NCBI RefSeq assembly: GCF_011050415.1
Contig: NZ_DRFS01000009.1
Location: forward strand, 1-59,242
Length of the DNA: 59,242 nucleotides
DNA from: Halomonas sp.
GTDB taxonomy: Bacteria > Pseudomonadota > Gammaproteobacteria > Pseudomonadales > Halomonadaceae
Direction of reading: 5' to 3'
Made by a program: the position numbers and the translations under genes. This document shows positions 8,641 through 17,829 of this stretch, in pieces; the stretch's first letter is position 1; every line of letters begins with the position of its first letter. The notes beneath the pieces were generated by a model. It was not told the DNA's origin. It saw only the letters and a list, made by a program, of their open reading frames with translations, and ran no database searches.

Positions 8641-9942
8641 ATGAGTCATTCCAACGCCCAAGCCTTCGGTGACAACGGTCACCTGAACGGGATTTTTAAC
8701 CAACTTGACGTCCCTGATGACGTTCGCAGGCGTCTGGCCCAGCCGCAGCAGAGCGTGCAGGTCAACATCCCGATCCGCATGGACGACGGCACCTTGCAAT
8801 TCTTTCCGGCCTGGCGCATACGCTACGACGACACTCGCGGACCAAGCAAGGGGGGCATTCGTTTTCATCCGGACGTGAGCGCGGAAGAAGTCACGGCGTT
8901 GAGCTTCTGGATGACCATCAAGTGCGCGGTGGTGGACCTGCCATTCGGCGGTGCCAAAGGTGGTGTTCGGGTCGACCCCAAGGCGCTCTCCCGACTGGAA
9001 CTGGAACGTCTGTCGCGTGGCTATATCCGCGCCTTTCATGACCTCATCGGGCCGGACAGTGACATCCCGGCACCGGATGTCAACACCAACGACACCATCA
9101 TGGGTTGGATGGCCGACGAATTTGCCCAGATCGAACGCCGTCAGGTACCGGCCACCATCACCGGCAAACCTTTAGGGCTGGGCGGTTCCAGGGGTCGCAC
9201 CGCGGCCACCGGGCGTGGTGCGCTGCAGGTGCTTGATCTGTGGGCCGAGCGCCGCAGTAAAACGCATGAAGAACTCCGTGTGGCGGTCCAGGGTTTCGGC
9301 AATGCCGGTTATCACTTCGCTCGGCTGGCACGCGAGCGCGGCTATCGGATCGTCGCGCTGTCGGATTCCCAGGGTGCCATCTATGCTGCTGACGGACTCG
9401 ATCCAGACCCGATCTGGCGCCATAAGCACAAGAACCGGGAGCTCAAGGGCATGGTTTACTGTGATGAATCGGTCTGCCAGGAAGCCGACGTCGAGCAACT
9501 GACCAACGAAGAGCTGCTGGCTCTTGATGTCGATGTACTGGTACTAGCCGCACTGGAGGACGCCGTCACCGAGCAAAATGCCGCGACCGTAAATGCCGCC
9601 ACGATCCTGGAAATTGCCAACGGGCCCGTCAGTAATGCGGCCGATGACCAATTAGCCAAACGCGGTGTCGAGGTGCTACCGGATGTACTGGTCAATGCCG
9701 GCGGTGTGATCGTCAGCCATCTGGAATGGGTGCAGAACCGTATCGGTGATACCTGGTCCGAAGACGAAGTCAATCGGCGCCTCACCGAACGCCTGGCCCG
9801 CGAGGCCGGCGCCTGTTTCGACCGGGCGGAGGAAGGTAACACAACGCTGCGGACCGCGGCCTATACACAGGCCATCGGCCGCATCGCCGATGCCATGGCG
9901 CAACAAGGCACGCAGGGCTATTTCAACGATCACCGAGCATAA
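8641..9942 (+). CDS. Glu/Leu/Phe/Val-family amino-acid dehydrogenase (glutamate dehydrogenase-like)
   Basis: This 433-aa oxidoreductase carries the dimerisation domain with PFGGAKGGVRVDP (catalytic Lys) and DIPAPDVNTN, and a C-terminal Rossmann domain starting VAVQGFGNAGYHFARL. Length and motifs fit NAD(P)-dependent glutamate dehydrogenases of about 420-440 aa; substrate is not certain because leucine and phenylalanine enzymes share this fold. AAGGAG precedes the ATG. It follows the mer/globin genes on the same strand and is followed 11 bases later by the desaturase-family gene. Its presence inside a mercury transposon is unusual; a stress or glutamate-supply role is only a guess. Confidence 0.85.
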   Translation: MSHSNAQAFGDNGHLNGIFNQLDVPDDVRRRLAQPQQSVQVNIPIRMDDGTLQFFPAWRIRYDDTRGPSKGGIRFHPDVSAEEVTALSFWMTIKCAVVDLPFGGAKGGVRVDPKALSRLELERLSRGYIRAFHDLIGPDSDIPAPDVNTNDTIMGWMADEFAQIERRQVPATITGKPLGLGGSRGRTAATGRGALQVLDLWAERRSKTHEELRVAVQGFGNAGYHFARLARERGYRIVALSDSQGAIYAADGLDPDPIWRHKHKNRELKGMVYCDESVCQEADVEQLTNEELLALDVDVLVLAALEDAVTEQNAATVNAATILEIANGPVSNAADDQLAKRGVEVLPDVLVNAGGVIVSHLEWVQNRIGDTWSEDEVNRRLTERLAREAGACFDRAEEGNTTLRTAAYTQAIGRIADAMAQQGTQGYFNDHRA

Positions 9943-9953
9943 GAGGTAAAGCC

Positions 9954-10757
9954 ATACTTGACCACGAGGCAGTCATCCGGCTTGGGATCTTCACGGGCAT
10001 CCTGCTTGTAATGATACTTGCCGAAGCCGCCGCACCACGTCGCGACCAGCGCTACACTCGCCGGCAGCGGTGGCCACATAACCTCTTGATGGTCGTGGTG
10101 GACACCCTGGTCGTTCGGCTATTGTTTCCCGTGGCCGCCGTCGGAGCTGCGGTGATGGCGAATGAGCAGGCGTGGGGACTGCTAAATCTGGCCAATCTGC
10201 CAGTTTGGTTGTCAGTCCTTTTGGGGACGATCGCGCTTGATCTCGCAATCTACTTTCAGCATCGCATCTTTCATGCAGTGCCCTGGCTCTGGCGCTTGCA
10301 TCGTATGCACCATGCGGATTTGGAATTCGACGTAACGACGGGCCTGCGTTTCCATCCTCTGGAAATTGTGCTCTCCATGGCCATTAAAATCACCGTCGTG
10401 GTTGCGCTGGGAGCACCTGCGATTGCGGTACTGATTTTCGAAGTGATTCTCAATGCAACCTCAATGTTCAACCACGGAAACGTACGATTGCCTCAAGGGC
10501 TGGAGCAAAAGTTGAGACGGTTGGTGGTCACGCCGGATATGCACCGCGTGCATCATTCGATTGTTCCTGAAGAGACAAATAGCAACTTTGGTTTTAATTT
10601 GCCTTGGTGGGACCGGTTTTTTGGCACCTATCGGGATAAACCTGCCGCTGGCCATATTGGAATGGTCATCGGCATCGAGGATTTTCGAGAGCCGCGGGAC
10701 CTCCGGTTGGATCAGATGCTGATTCAGCCATTTCGCAGCACCTACCGACGCCCCTGA
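9954..10757 (+). CDS. Sterol desaturase / fatty-acid hydroxylase family membrane protein
   Basis: The protein has the three histidine clusters of the family: HRIFH (HxxxH), HRMHH (HxxHH) and HRVHH, which bind a di-iron centre, with several membrane helices around them. The first ATG is at 10011 (248 aa), but the frame is protein-like back to an ATA codon at 9954. That ATA follows GAGGTAAAGCC at ideal spacing and starts ILDHEAVIRLGIFTGILLVM, which completes the first membrane helix. Either ATA serves as a rare start, an ATG has mutated to ATA, or translation begins at 10011 with a shortened helix. It is co-directional with the dehydrogenase gene. The substrate is unknown. Confidence 0.75.
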   Translation: MLDHEAVIRLGIFTGILLVMILAEAAAPRRDQRYTRRQRWPHNLLMVVVDTLVVRLLFPVAAVGAAVMANEQAWGLLNLANLPVWLSVLLGTIALDLAIYFQHRIFHAVPWLWRLHRMHHADLEFDVTTGLRFHPLEIVLSMAIKITVVVALGAPAIAVLIFEVILNATSMFNHGNVRLPQGLEQKLRRLVVTPDMHRVHHSIVPEETNSNFGFNLPWWDRFFGTYRDKPAAGHIGMVIGIEDFREPRDLRLDQMLIQPFRSTYRRP

Positions 10758-10838
10758 TCATTGTAAGCACTATCATCAGGAGTTCTTCATTTAATCGGAA
10801 AGACCTCATCATGGGGCACTGATAGAAAAGGTCCGTAC

Positions 10839-13811
10839 ATGAGTGGCCTCCACGAAACCGCCTATCCGCGATTGAAGGCGGACGTCTCTGAACAGGAACT
10901 GGCGGAAATCTATACACCCACCGCCAAAGAATGTGCCTTTGCCAGAAAGCACGGCCGAACACCGGCTGCTCGTGGTGCCTTGTTAATTCTCCTGAAAACG
11001 GTTCAGCGCTTAGGCTACTTCGTGAATCTCAAAACGGTCCCGCGGCCCATCACAGCGCATATCCTGGCCTGCGACGACCTTTTACCCGTCCCATTGAGCC
11101 AGCTCAGGGAATACGACCGCAATGGTGGCGCCCGTCAGCGGATGTTGGACGCGATTCGTCAACAGGTGGGCATCAAGGCGTTTACCGTCGAAGGCAAGGC
11201 TATCGTGAGGGACTTGGCGCGTGAAGCGGCAACCACCAAGCAAGATCTGGCGGACATTATCAATGTGGTGATCGAAGAGCTGGTGCGCCAGCGTTTTGAA
11301 CTGCCGGGTTTTTCAACGCTGCAACGGTCCGCGCGTCAGGCTCGCAGCACGGTTAATACAGGTTACTTTCGGACGCTCAGTGCGGGTTTGACGGCGCAGC
11401 AAAAACAGGAATTTGACCGGCTGCTGCAAGTGCCAGACGATTCATCTCATACCAGTTGGCATAAACTGAAACAGGAACCCAAAAAGCCGACCAATACGGA
11501 AGTGAAGAAGTATCTTCAGCACCTGGAATGGCTTCAGGGCTGGTGTCAACGATTGCCCGCTGTTGATCACATTCCAGCCGCCAAGTATCACCACTTCATA
11601 CTGGAAGCACGAGCGCTTGGCGCGGCCAACATCAAGGCTATGCAAAGCACCAAACGCTATGCCTTGATGATTCTGTTGGTCCATGCCCAATTGCGTCGCG
11701 CAATGGACGATGCCGTCGACATCTTTGTCCGCAAGATGCGCAACATCAAGACTAAGGCGGAAGCCAACCTGAACCAGTATCATCTGGATCACATGAAACG
11801 GATGGACAAACTGGTCGCTCAACTGCGTGACGTGCTGACCGCCGTTCAGGAAGCGCCGACGGATTCCGAGCGAGGTGCCCGAGTGGCGGCTGCCATCCAG
11901 AGCGACCCTGATGAATTACTGGCCGAGTGTGAGGAACACATGGCCTATGCTGGCAATAACTTCATCCCGTTTATGCTGCAACCCTATCGCCCGTTACGCC
12001 CCCTGCTATTCAATTGCCTTGAACTACTGGATCTGACGGCAACCAGCCACGATCAATCCTTGATTGAGGCGATTGCGACTCTGAAAAAGCACCGGCACAG
12101 CCGCAAGGAATGCCTTGTGCTCAGCACTCAACCCGTCGACGTGTCCTGGCTACCGGAGCGTTGGCGCCGTCTCATATTGGGGTCCGGGTCAAGCCAGCTA
12201 CTGCCCGGTATGGTCTACCGGAAGTATTTCGAGCTGGGCGTACTAACGCAGGTGAAGCGTGAACTGATTTCCGGCGATCTCGCGGTCGCGAATAGCGACC
12301 AGTACAGCGACTACCGCGATCAGCTCGTGGATTGGAGTGTCTATGATGCCCAAATAGCGGACTACAGTGCGATGGTTGATATCGCATCCGACCCAGCCGC
12401 TTTTGTGGCGCAGGCCCGCTCACGCTTGAGCGAAACGGCGGACCGCATTGACCGTAACTTCCCGGAGAATGAATACGCCGTCTTCAATGGTGAAGAGCTG
12501 GTGATCCGGAAGCACCGTCGCACAGCGCCTCCCGATGGGCTGGCCGAAATTGACAAACAGTTATCCCAGAATTTGCCCGAAAAGAATATTCTCGACATCC
12601 TGGTGGAAGCCGAAAAATGGCTGGGGCTCCACAAACGCTTTGGACCACTTTCCGGTTTTGAGAGCAAGCTGGAAGACCCACGTACCCGCTTTGTTTCGAC
12701 CTTGTTTTGCTATGGCTGCAATCTCGGGCCAACTCAGACCGCCCGATCCATCACGACACTTAATCGCCGGCAGGTGTCCTGGCTCAACCTGCGGCACGTC
12801 ACCGAAGAGCGCTTGGAGCAGGCCATTGTGCAGGTTATCAATGCCTACAACCGCTACCGGCTGCCGCGACACTGGGGAACTGGCCAGCGGGCTGCCGCCG
12901 ATGGCACAAAATGGAATCTGTACGAACAGAATCTGCTATCGGAATACCACATACGGTACGGTGGCTACGGCGGGGTGGGCTACTACCACGTCTCCGACAA
13001 ATACATCGCGCTGTTCAGCCACTTCATCCCTTGCGGCGTTTATGAGGCCATTTACATCCTTGACGGGCTGATCAAAAACGATTCCGATATCCAGCCTGAC
13101 ACCTTGCATGGCGATACTCAGGCGCAAAGTGCGCCCGTCTTCGGGTTGGCTTACCTGCTGGGTATCAACCTGATGCCCCGCATCCGGAATCTGAAGCAGC
13201 TGGTGTTCTACAAGCCTGACAAACGCCAACGGTATGAGCACATCAATGCCTTGTTCAGCGAAACCATTAACTGGCAACTGATCGAAACCCATGTGCCCGA
13301 CATGCTCCGGGTGGCGCTATCGATAAAGGCAGGGAAAATAGCACCGTCCACGGTATTGCGACGTTTAGGTACCGCAAGCCTCAAGAATAAACTCTACTTT
13401 GCTTTCCGGGAACTGGGGCGGGTAGTTCGGACAACCTTTCTTCTGGACTACATTGGCAGCGTGGAGTTGCGGCGAACCATTCATGCGGAGACGAACAAAA
13501 CGGAGGAGTTCAACCAGTTCGTAAAATGGCTATTTTTCGGCGGCGAGGGGGTGATCGCCGAGAATATCCGCCACGAGCAACGGAAGGTGATCAAATATAA
13601 CCACTTGGTGGCCAACCTGGTCATTCTTCACAATGTGGAGTCGATGACGTTAACCCTTAAAGATCTCAAGGATCGCGGCCATCATATTGATCACGATATT
13701 CTCAAAGGATTGGCCCCATACCGCACGGACCATATCAACCGATTTGGCGATTATACGCTTGATTTTGAACGGCAGGTTTCACCCATGAGCTACAACGCCA
13801 AAATAATTTAA
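10839..13811 (+). CDS. tnpA: Tn3-family transposase TnpA
   Basis: This 990-aa transposase has an N-terminal DUF4158-type DNA-binding region and a C-terminal DDE catalytic domain. Catalytic positions are visible as Asp688 in AADGTKWN, Asp759 in LHGDTQAQ and Glu at 889/890 in NKTEEFNQF, with the family word GGYGGVGYYHVSDKYIALF between the first two. By family it makes staggered cuts at the transposon ends and forms cointegrates, which TnpS/TnpT resolve. Its length and the TnpS/TnpT partners place it in the Tn4651/Tn5041 subgroup. It reads towards the right end of the element. Intact. Confidence 0.95.
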   Translation: MSGLHETAYPRLKADVSEQELAEIYTPTAKECAFARKHGRTPAARGALLILLKTVQRLGYFVNLKTVPRPITAHILACDDLLPVPLSQLREYDRNGGARQRMLDAIRQQVGIKAFTVEGKAIVRDLAREAATTKQDLADIINVVIEELVRQRFELPGFSTLQRSARQARSTVNTGYFRTLSAGLTAQQKQEFDRLLQVPDDSSHTSWHKLKQEPKKPTNTEVKKYLQHLEWLQGWCQRLPAVDHIPAAKYHHFILEARALGAANIKAMQSTKRYALMILLVHAQLRRAMDDAVDIFVRKMRNIKTKAEANLNQYHLDHMKRMDKLVAQLRDVLTAVQEAPTDSERGARVAAAIQSDPDELLAECEEHMAYAGNNFIPFMLQPYRPLRPLLFNCLELLDLTATSHDQSLIEAIATLKKHRHSRKECLVLSTQPVDVSWLPERWRRLILGSGSSQLLPGMVYRKYFELGVLTQVKRELISGDLAVANSDQYSDYRDQLVDWSVYDAQIADYSAMVDIASDPAAFVAQARSRLSETADRIDRNFPENEYAVFNGEELVIRKHRRTAPPDGLAEIDKQLSQNLPEKNILDILVEAEKWLGLHKRFGPLSGFESKLEDPRTRFVSTLFCYGCNLGPTQTARSITTLNRRQVSWLNLRHVTEERLEQAIVQVINAYNRYRLPRHWGTGQRAAADGTKWNLYEQNLLSEYHIRYGGYGGVGYYHVSDKYIALFSHFIPCGVYEAIYILDGLIKNDSDIQPDTLHGDTQAQSAPVFGLAYLLGINLMPRIRNLKQLVFYKPDKRQRYEHINALFSETINWQLIETHVPDMLRVALSIKAGKIAPSTVLRRLGTASLKNKLYFAFRELGRVVRTTFLLDYIGSVELRRTIHAETNKTEEFNQFVKWLFFGGEGVIAENIRHEQRKVIKYNHLVANLVILHNVESMTLTLKDLKDRGHHIDHDILKGLAPYRTDHINRFGDYTLDFERQVSPMSYNAKII

Positions 13812-13820
13812 ATACAATAG

Positions 13821-13880
13821 GTTAAGGCACATTTTGGAGGATTTCGTCAGAATCGTTGCCGACCCTCAATTCTGCCTTAA
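13821..13880. repeat. Candidate right terminal region of the Tn3-family element
   Basis: TTAAGGCA (13822-13829) and TGCCTTAA (13873-13880) form an inverted pair just after tnpA. The stretch between them reads like a Tn3-type end (GGGTCGGCAACGATTCTGAC on the minus strand). The usual terminal GGGG is not seen right of 13880, so the exact end is uncertain: the outer bases may be lost or different. The left end is outside the window. Confidence 0.45.
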
Positions 13881-13888
13881 GTCCTTTT

Positions 13889-13917
13889 AGCCGCTTCACG
13901 TATTGGAAGCGGCTTTA
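13889..13917. terminator. Rho-independent terminator between transposon end and yejF
   Basis: GCCGCTTC (13890-13897) pairs with GAAGCGGC (13906-13913) around an eight-base loop, with TTT following and TTTT preceding, so it may work in both directions. It lies between the convergent tnpA and yejF. Confidence 0.7.
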
Positions 13918-14056
13918 TTCTACCTAAATATTTATACCGTTATCTTATAGAGTATACTTTTAGTAACTTCCTTACTGCGTACCCATCAGATAGAAACGTC
14001 GTGTGCCGAAGCTGCCTCCCAAGAGTGCAGTTAGCAGCTGCGAAATCAGCTTTTGC

Positions 14057-15649
14057 CTATTTATTATTAGGATTAAGGTGCGCAGCGGCGATTAGCGCTT
14101 GGGTATAAGCGTGCTGTGGCGCTGAAAGCACTTCCAGACAGGGGCCTTGTTCGACTACTTCGCCATCCTTAAGCACCATAACCCTGTGAGCCATGGCGCG
14201 GATAACAGCAAGATCGTGGCTAATAAACAGATAGCTAAGCTGTCTGCGTGCCTGTAAGTCACGCAGTAGGGTCACTAGTTGCTTCTGTACGGTGCGATCT
14301 AGTGCTGAGGTGGGCTCATCAAGCACCAGTAGCTCAGGCTCTAAGATAATCGCTCTAGCAACGGCAATACGCTGGCGCTGGCCACCTGAAAATTCGTGAG
14401 GGTAGCGGGCGGCACAGCTCTCCGGTAGCCCAACTTCACGTAGCGTTTGATTAACTCGTTGGGTGACTTCTTCAGTGGTGAGATTAGGGTAGTGAAAACG
14501 TAGCCCTTCACTCACGATATCGAACACCGGCATGCGTGGCGAAAGCGCGCCGTAAGGATCCTGGAAAACCATTTGCAAGCGGTGGCGCTGACGACGCAGT
14601 GCATCGCCGGTCAGGCTACTGAGCTTATCGCTGCCAAGGGTAATATCGCCTTGGCTAGTGACTAAGCGCATGATTGCGGAGGCGAGGGTGGTTTTGCCTG
14701 AACCGGATTCACCAACAATGCCTAGCGTTTCCCCAGGTGCAATATCAAAATCGGTAGGGTGAACCGCCACAAAAGCAGGCGGCTGGCGCTTGAACAATCC
14801 CGTTTTAGGTCGCTTAAAGCTGACACTTAATTGGCGAGCGGTTAATAGCGGAGGCGCATGTGTAATTGCCTGGGGCCTACCTTCAGGCTCGGCAGCGAGC
14901 AGTGCTTTGGTGTAATCGCTCTGTGGGTGCTGAAAGACCTGTTCAACCGGACCAATTTCCTGGACTTCGCCACGATACATAACGCACACGCGGTCTGCGT
15001 GGCGGCGTACCAAATTTAAGTCATGGCTGATAAATAGCATGCCCATGCCGTAACGATCCCGCAGTTCGCGAAGTAGTGCGAGAATCTCTTGTTGTACGGT
15101 GACGTCTAACGCCGTGGTGGGCTCATCGGCAATCAGCAGCGATGGGTTGTTAGCAATCGCCATGGCAATCATCACCCGCTGGCGTTGCCCGCCCGAAAGC
15201 TGATGGGGCCAGGCATCCAGCAATTCGCCCGCTCGCGGCAACTTGACCTGTTCCAACAGCTCCTTGCTGCGCTGTCGCGCCTCATGACCACGTAACCCTT
15301 GATGCAGGCGCAGTGCTTCGCCGATCTGCTTGCCCACACGATGAAGTGGATTTAACGACGTCATTGGCTCTTGGAAGATAAAACCGACACGGTTACCCCG
15401 CACGCCGTTCCACTGAGGTTCTGTTAAGTCAGCTAAATTGGTATCGCCCAGCCAGCGCTCGCCGTCTATAGCGGCATTGCTAGGCAGCAAGTTGACCATG
15501 CCAAGTGCTGAAACCGATTTGCCCGACCCCGACTCACCGACAATCGCCAGTGTTTCACCCGCATTAATAGTGAGTGAGAGGGAGTGAACCACCTGGCTTT
15601 CACTGAAGGCGATGTTGAGATTTTCAATTCGCAGGAGCGGTTTAGACAT
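14057..15649 (-). CDS. yejF: ABC transporter ATP-binding protein YejF
   Basis: This 530-aa protein has two complete ABC ATPase modules. Walker A motifs are GESGSGKSV and GESGSGKTT, and signature motifs LSGGQRQRV and FSGGQRQRI are present in each half. It energises the YejABEF peptide importer, which in enterobacteria also takes up microcin C. The start at 15649 ([12 protein letters not shown]) overlaps the yejE stop by eight bases; the frame is open to 15727 within yejE. Last gene of the yejA-B-E-F operon. Confidence 0.92.
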   Translation of the reverse strand: MSKPLLRIENLNIAFSESQVVHSLSLTINAGETLAIVGESGSGKSVSALGMVNLLPSNAAIDGERWLGDTNLADLTEPQWNGVRGNRVGFIFQEPMTSLNPLHRVGKQIGEALRLHQGLRGHEARQRSKELLEQVKLPRAGELLDAWPHQLSGGQRQRVMIAMAIANNPSLLIADEPTTALDVTVQQEILALLRELRDRYGMGMLFISHDLNLVRRHADRVCVMYRGEVQEIGPVEQVFQHPQSDYTKALLAAEPEGRPQAITHAPPLLTARQLSVSFKRPKTGLFKRQPPAFVAVHPTDFDIAPGETLGIVGESGSGKTTLASAIMRLVTSQGDITLGSDKLSSLTGDALRRQRHRLQMVFQDPYGALSPRMPVFDIVSEGLRFHYPNLTTEEVTQRVNQTLREVGLPESCAARYPHEFSGGQRQRIAVARAIILEPELLVLDEPTSALDRTVQKQLVTLLRDLQARRQLSYLFISHDLAVIRAMAHRVMVLKDGEVVEQGPCLEVLSAPQHAYTQALIAAAHLNPNNK

Positions 15650-16718
15650 GGTTGGCCTCCTGAGCAGCGCCGATTTGACGCTGTTGCACATGACGAGGAT
15701 CAAAGGCGTCACGTAGCCCTTCACCAATAAAGACCAGCAGCGACAGCATGATCGCTAGCGTCATAAAGGCCGTAATACCCAGCCAGGGCGCGTGTAGATT
15801 ATTTTTGCCTTGTGCGGCTAACTCACCCAGCGAGGGAGCGCCAGGTGGCAGGCCAAAGCCGAGAAAGTCGAGCGCGGTCAGCGTGCCAATCGCGCCGGTA
15901 AACAGAAACGGAATAAATGTCAGCGTGGCGACCATGGCGTTTGGCAACACGTGGCGCCACATGATTAAACGTGACGGTAAGCCCATGGCTTTGGCAGCCC
16001 GGACATACTCTAAATTGCGCGCCCGTAAAAACTCGGCGCGCACAATATCGACTAAACCCAGCCACGAGAAGAGCAGCATAATACCCAGCAACCACCAGAA
16101 CCCAGGCTGCACGAAGCTGGCCAAAATAATCAGTAGGAACAGCACTGGCAGGCCCGACCAAATTTCCGTAATCCTCTGGCCGATTAAATCGACCTTGCCG
16201 CCGAAGTAGCCTTGCACGCCACCCGCTACAACGCCCATCACAAGAGACCCTGCAGTAAGCACTAGGGCAAAAGCTACCGAGAGGCGAAAGCCATAAATTA
16301 CCCGCGCCAATACATCACGCCCCTGGTCATCAGTGCCCAGCCAGTGGCGGCTATCAGGCGGCGCTGGGGAGGGGCGCGTCATATTCATATCGAGGGTTTG
16401 ATAAGAATAGGGAATCGCGGGCCAGAGCGCCCAGCCATTGTCATCAATTTGTTGCTGGATAAAAGGATCTAAATAATCGGTACGCGTAGGTAGAAAACCG
16501 CCAAACTCGGTTTCTGGATAGTCCACTAACAGCGGGGCATACCACTTCCCGTCGTACTGCATAATGATCGGTTTATCGTTGGCGATAAGCTCGGCAAAGA
16601 GGCTGAGAATAAACAGCGTGCCAAATAGCCATAGTGATACCCGAGCACGACGGTTGGCTTTAAAGGCGGCCAAACGCCGACGGGTAATGGGCGAAAAACG
16701 TGATGATAAAGACGCCAT
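15642..16718 (-). CDS. yejE: ABC transporter permease YejE
   Basis: This 358-aa inner-membrane permease of the oligopeptide (BPD_transp) type has an N-terminal transmembrane anchor (RVSLWLFGTLFILSLFAELI), a long periplasmic segment with the word WLGTDDQGRDVLARVIYG, and five further helices. The EAA loop is seen in EYVRAAKAMGLPSRLIMWRH. The ATG at 16718 lies two bases after the yejB stop. It partners YejB and YejF. Confidence 0.92.
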   Translation of the reverse strand: MASLSSRFSPITRRRLAAFKANRRARVSLWLFGTLFILSLFAELIANDKPIIMQYDGKWYAPLLVDYPETEFGGFLPTRTDYLDPFIQQQIDDNGWALWPAIPYSYQTLDMNMTRPSPAPPDSRHWLGTDDQGRDVLARVIYGFRLSVAFALVLTAGSLVMGVVAGGVQGYFGGKVDLIGQRITEIWSGLPVLFLLIILASFVQPGFWWLLGIMLLFSWLGLVDIVRAEFLRARNLEYVRAAKAMGLPSRLIMWRHVLPNAMVATLTFIPFLFTGAIGTLTALDFLGFGLPPGAPSLGELAAQGKNNLHAPWLGITAFMTLAIMLSLLVFIGEGLRDAFDPRHVQQRQIGAAQEANHV

Positions 16719-16720
16719 AA

Positions 16721-17806
16721 TCACGACTCCCGGGTTGAAAAGTCGATGCGCGGGTCTACCCACACGTAGGTCAAATCGGAAATCAGCTTGAGGATTAGCC
16801 CGATCACCGTATAGAGAAACAGAGTGCCGAATATCACCGGATAATCCCGCTGCATAACGGCCTCAAAGCCGAGTAGCCCCAAACCGTCTAAAGAGAAGAT
16901 AACCTCAATCAGCAGCGCTCCGGTGAAGAAGATGCCGAGCATAGCGGCGGGCAGGCCAGCGATAATAATCAGCATGGCATTACGGAACACGTGGCCGTAA
17001 AGCACGCGCCGTTCGTCGGCGCCTTTGGCCCGGGCGGTAATCACATACTGTTTATGGATTTCATCAAGAAAGCTGTTTTTAGTCAGCATGGTAAGCGTCG
17101 CAAAGCTGCCAATCGCCGCGGCTGTCACCGGCAGGGTAATATGCCAGAAGTAATCTTTGATCTTACCCCAGGTGGAGAGCTGGTCGAAGTCTGGCGAGGT
17201 CAGGCCCCGCAACGGAAACAGATCCCAGTAGGTACCACCAGCAAATAGAACTATCAGTAATATGGCGAACAAAAAGCCAGGGATGGCGTAGCCAACAATC
17301 ACTAATCCTGATGACCAGACGTCAAAACGCGAGCCATGGCGAAGTGCTTTTTTAATGCCCAGTGGAATCGAGATTAAATAGACCAGCAGGGTGGTCCAAA
17401 GCCCAAGCGATATAGAGACGGGGAGCCGCTCTATCATTAGCTCGGTGACTGGTCGGTCGCGGAAGAAGCTGGTGCCGAAATCGAGCGTAAGATAATCCGC
17501 CATCATGCCGATAAAGCGTTCGTGGGGGGGCTTGTCAAACCCAAACTGCTGCTCTAGCTGCTCAATAAAGCGCGGATCGATACCACGAGCGCCTCGTGAG
17601 TCGTCGCTGACTTGAACGTCGGCACCGCCCATATCCAAACGGGTGCTAGCCATTGCATCAGCGCCTTCAAAGCGCGCTAACATCTGATCGATTGGCCCGC
17701 CTGGGGCCGCCTGAACGATAATGAAATTGAGCAACATAATCCCAATCAGCGTCGGGATCATAAGTAGTAGTCGGCGTAGAGTGTAGCGTGCCACAGAGCA
17801 CTCCAT
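16721..17806 (-). CDS. yejB: ABC transporter permease YejB
   Basis: This permease of about 361 aa starts with [20 protein letters not shown] and contains the DppB-type insertion and the EAA-like loop [20 protein letters not shown]. It pairs with YejE. The ATG at 17806 has no clear ribosome site, whereas a GTG at 17794 is preceded by GGAG six bases upstream; the true start may be that GTG. It lies 23 bases after yejA. Confidence 0.9.
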   Translation of the reverse strand: MECSVARYTLRRLLLMIPTLIGIMLLNFIIVQAAPGGPIDQMLARFEGADAMASTRLDMGGADVQVSDDSRGARGIDPRFIEQLEQQFGFDKPPHERFIGMMADYLTLDFGTSFFRDRPVTELMIERLPVSISLGLWTTLLVYLISIPLGIKKALRHGSRFDVWSSGLVIVGYAIPGFLFAILLIVLFAGGTYWDLFPLRGLTSPDFDQLSTWGKIKDYFWHITLPVTAAAIGSFATLTMLTKNSFLDEIHKQYVITARAKGADERRVLYGHVFRNAMLIIIAGLPAAMLGIFFTGALLIEVIFSLDGLGLLGFEAVMQRDYPVIFGTLFLYTVIGLILKLISDLTYVWVDPRIDFSTRES

Positions 17807-17829
17807 GGTTCTTTAAGAATAAACCGAAT

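Noticed and set aside
13821..13880. A complete Tn3-type right end ending in CCCC
   Set aside because: The inner part looks right but the outer bases do not show the usual run of C, so only a candidate end region is reported.
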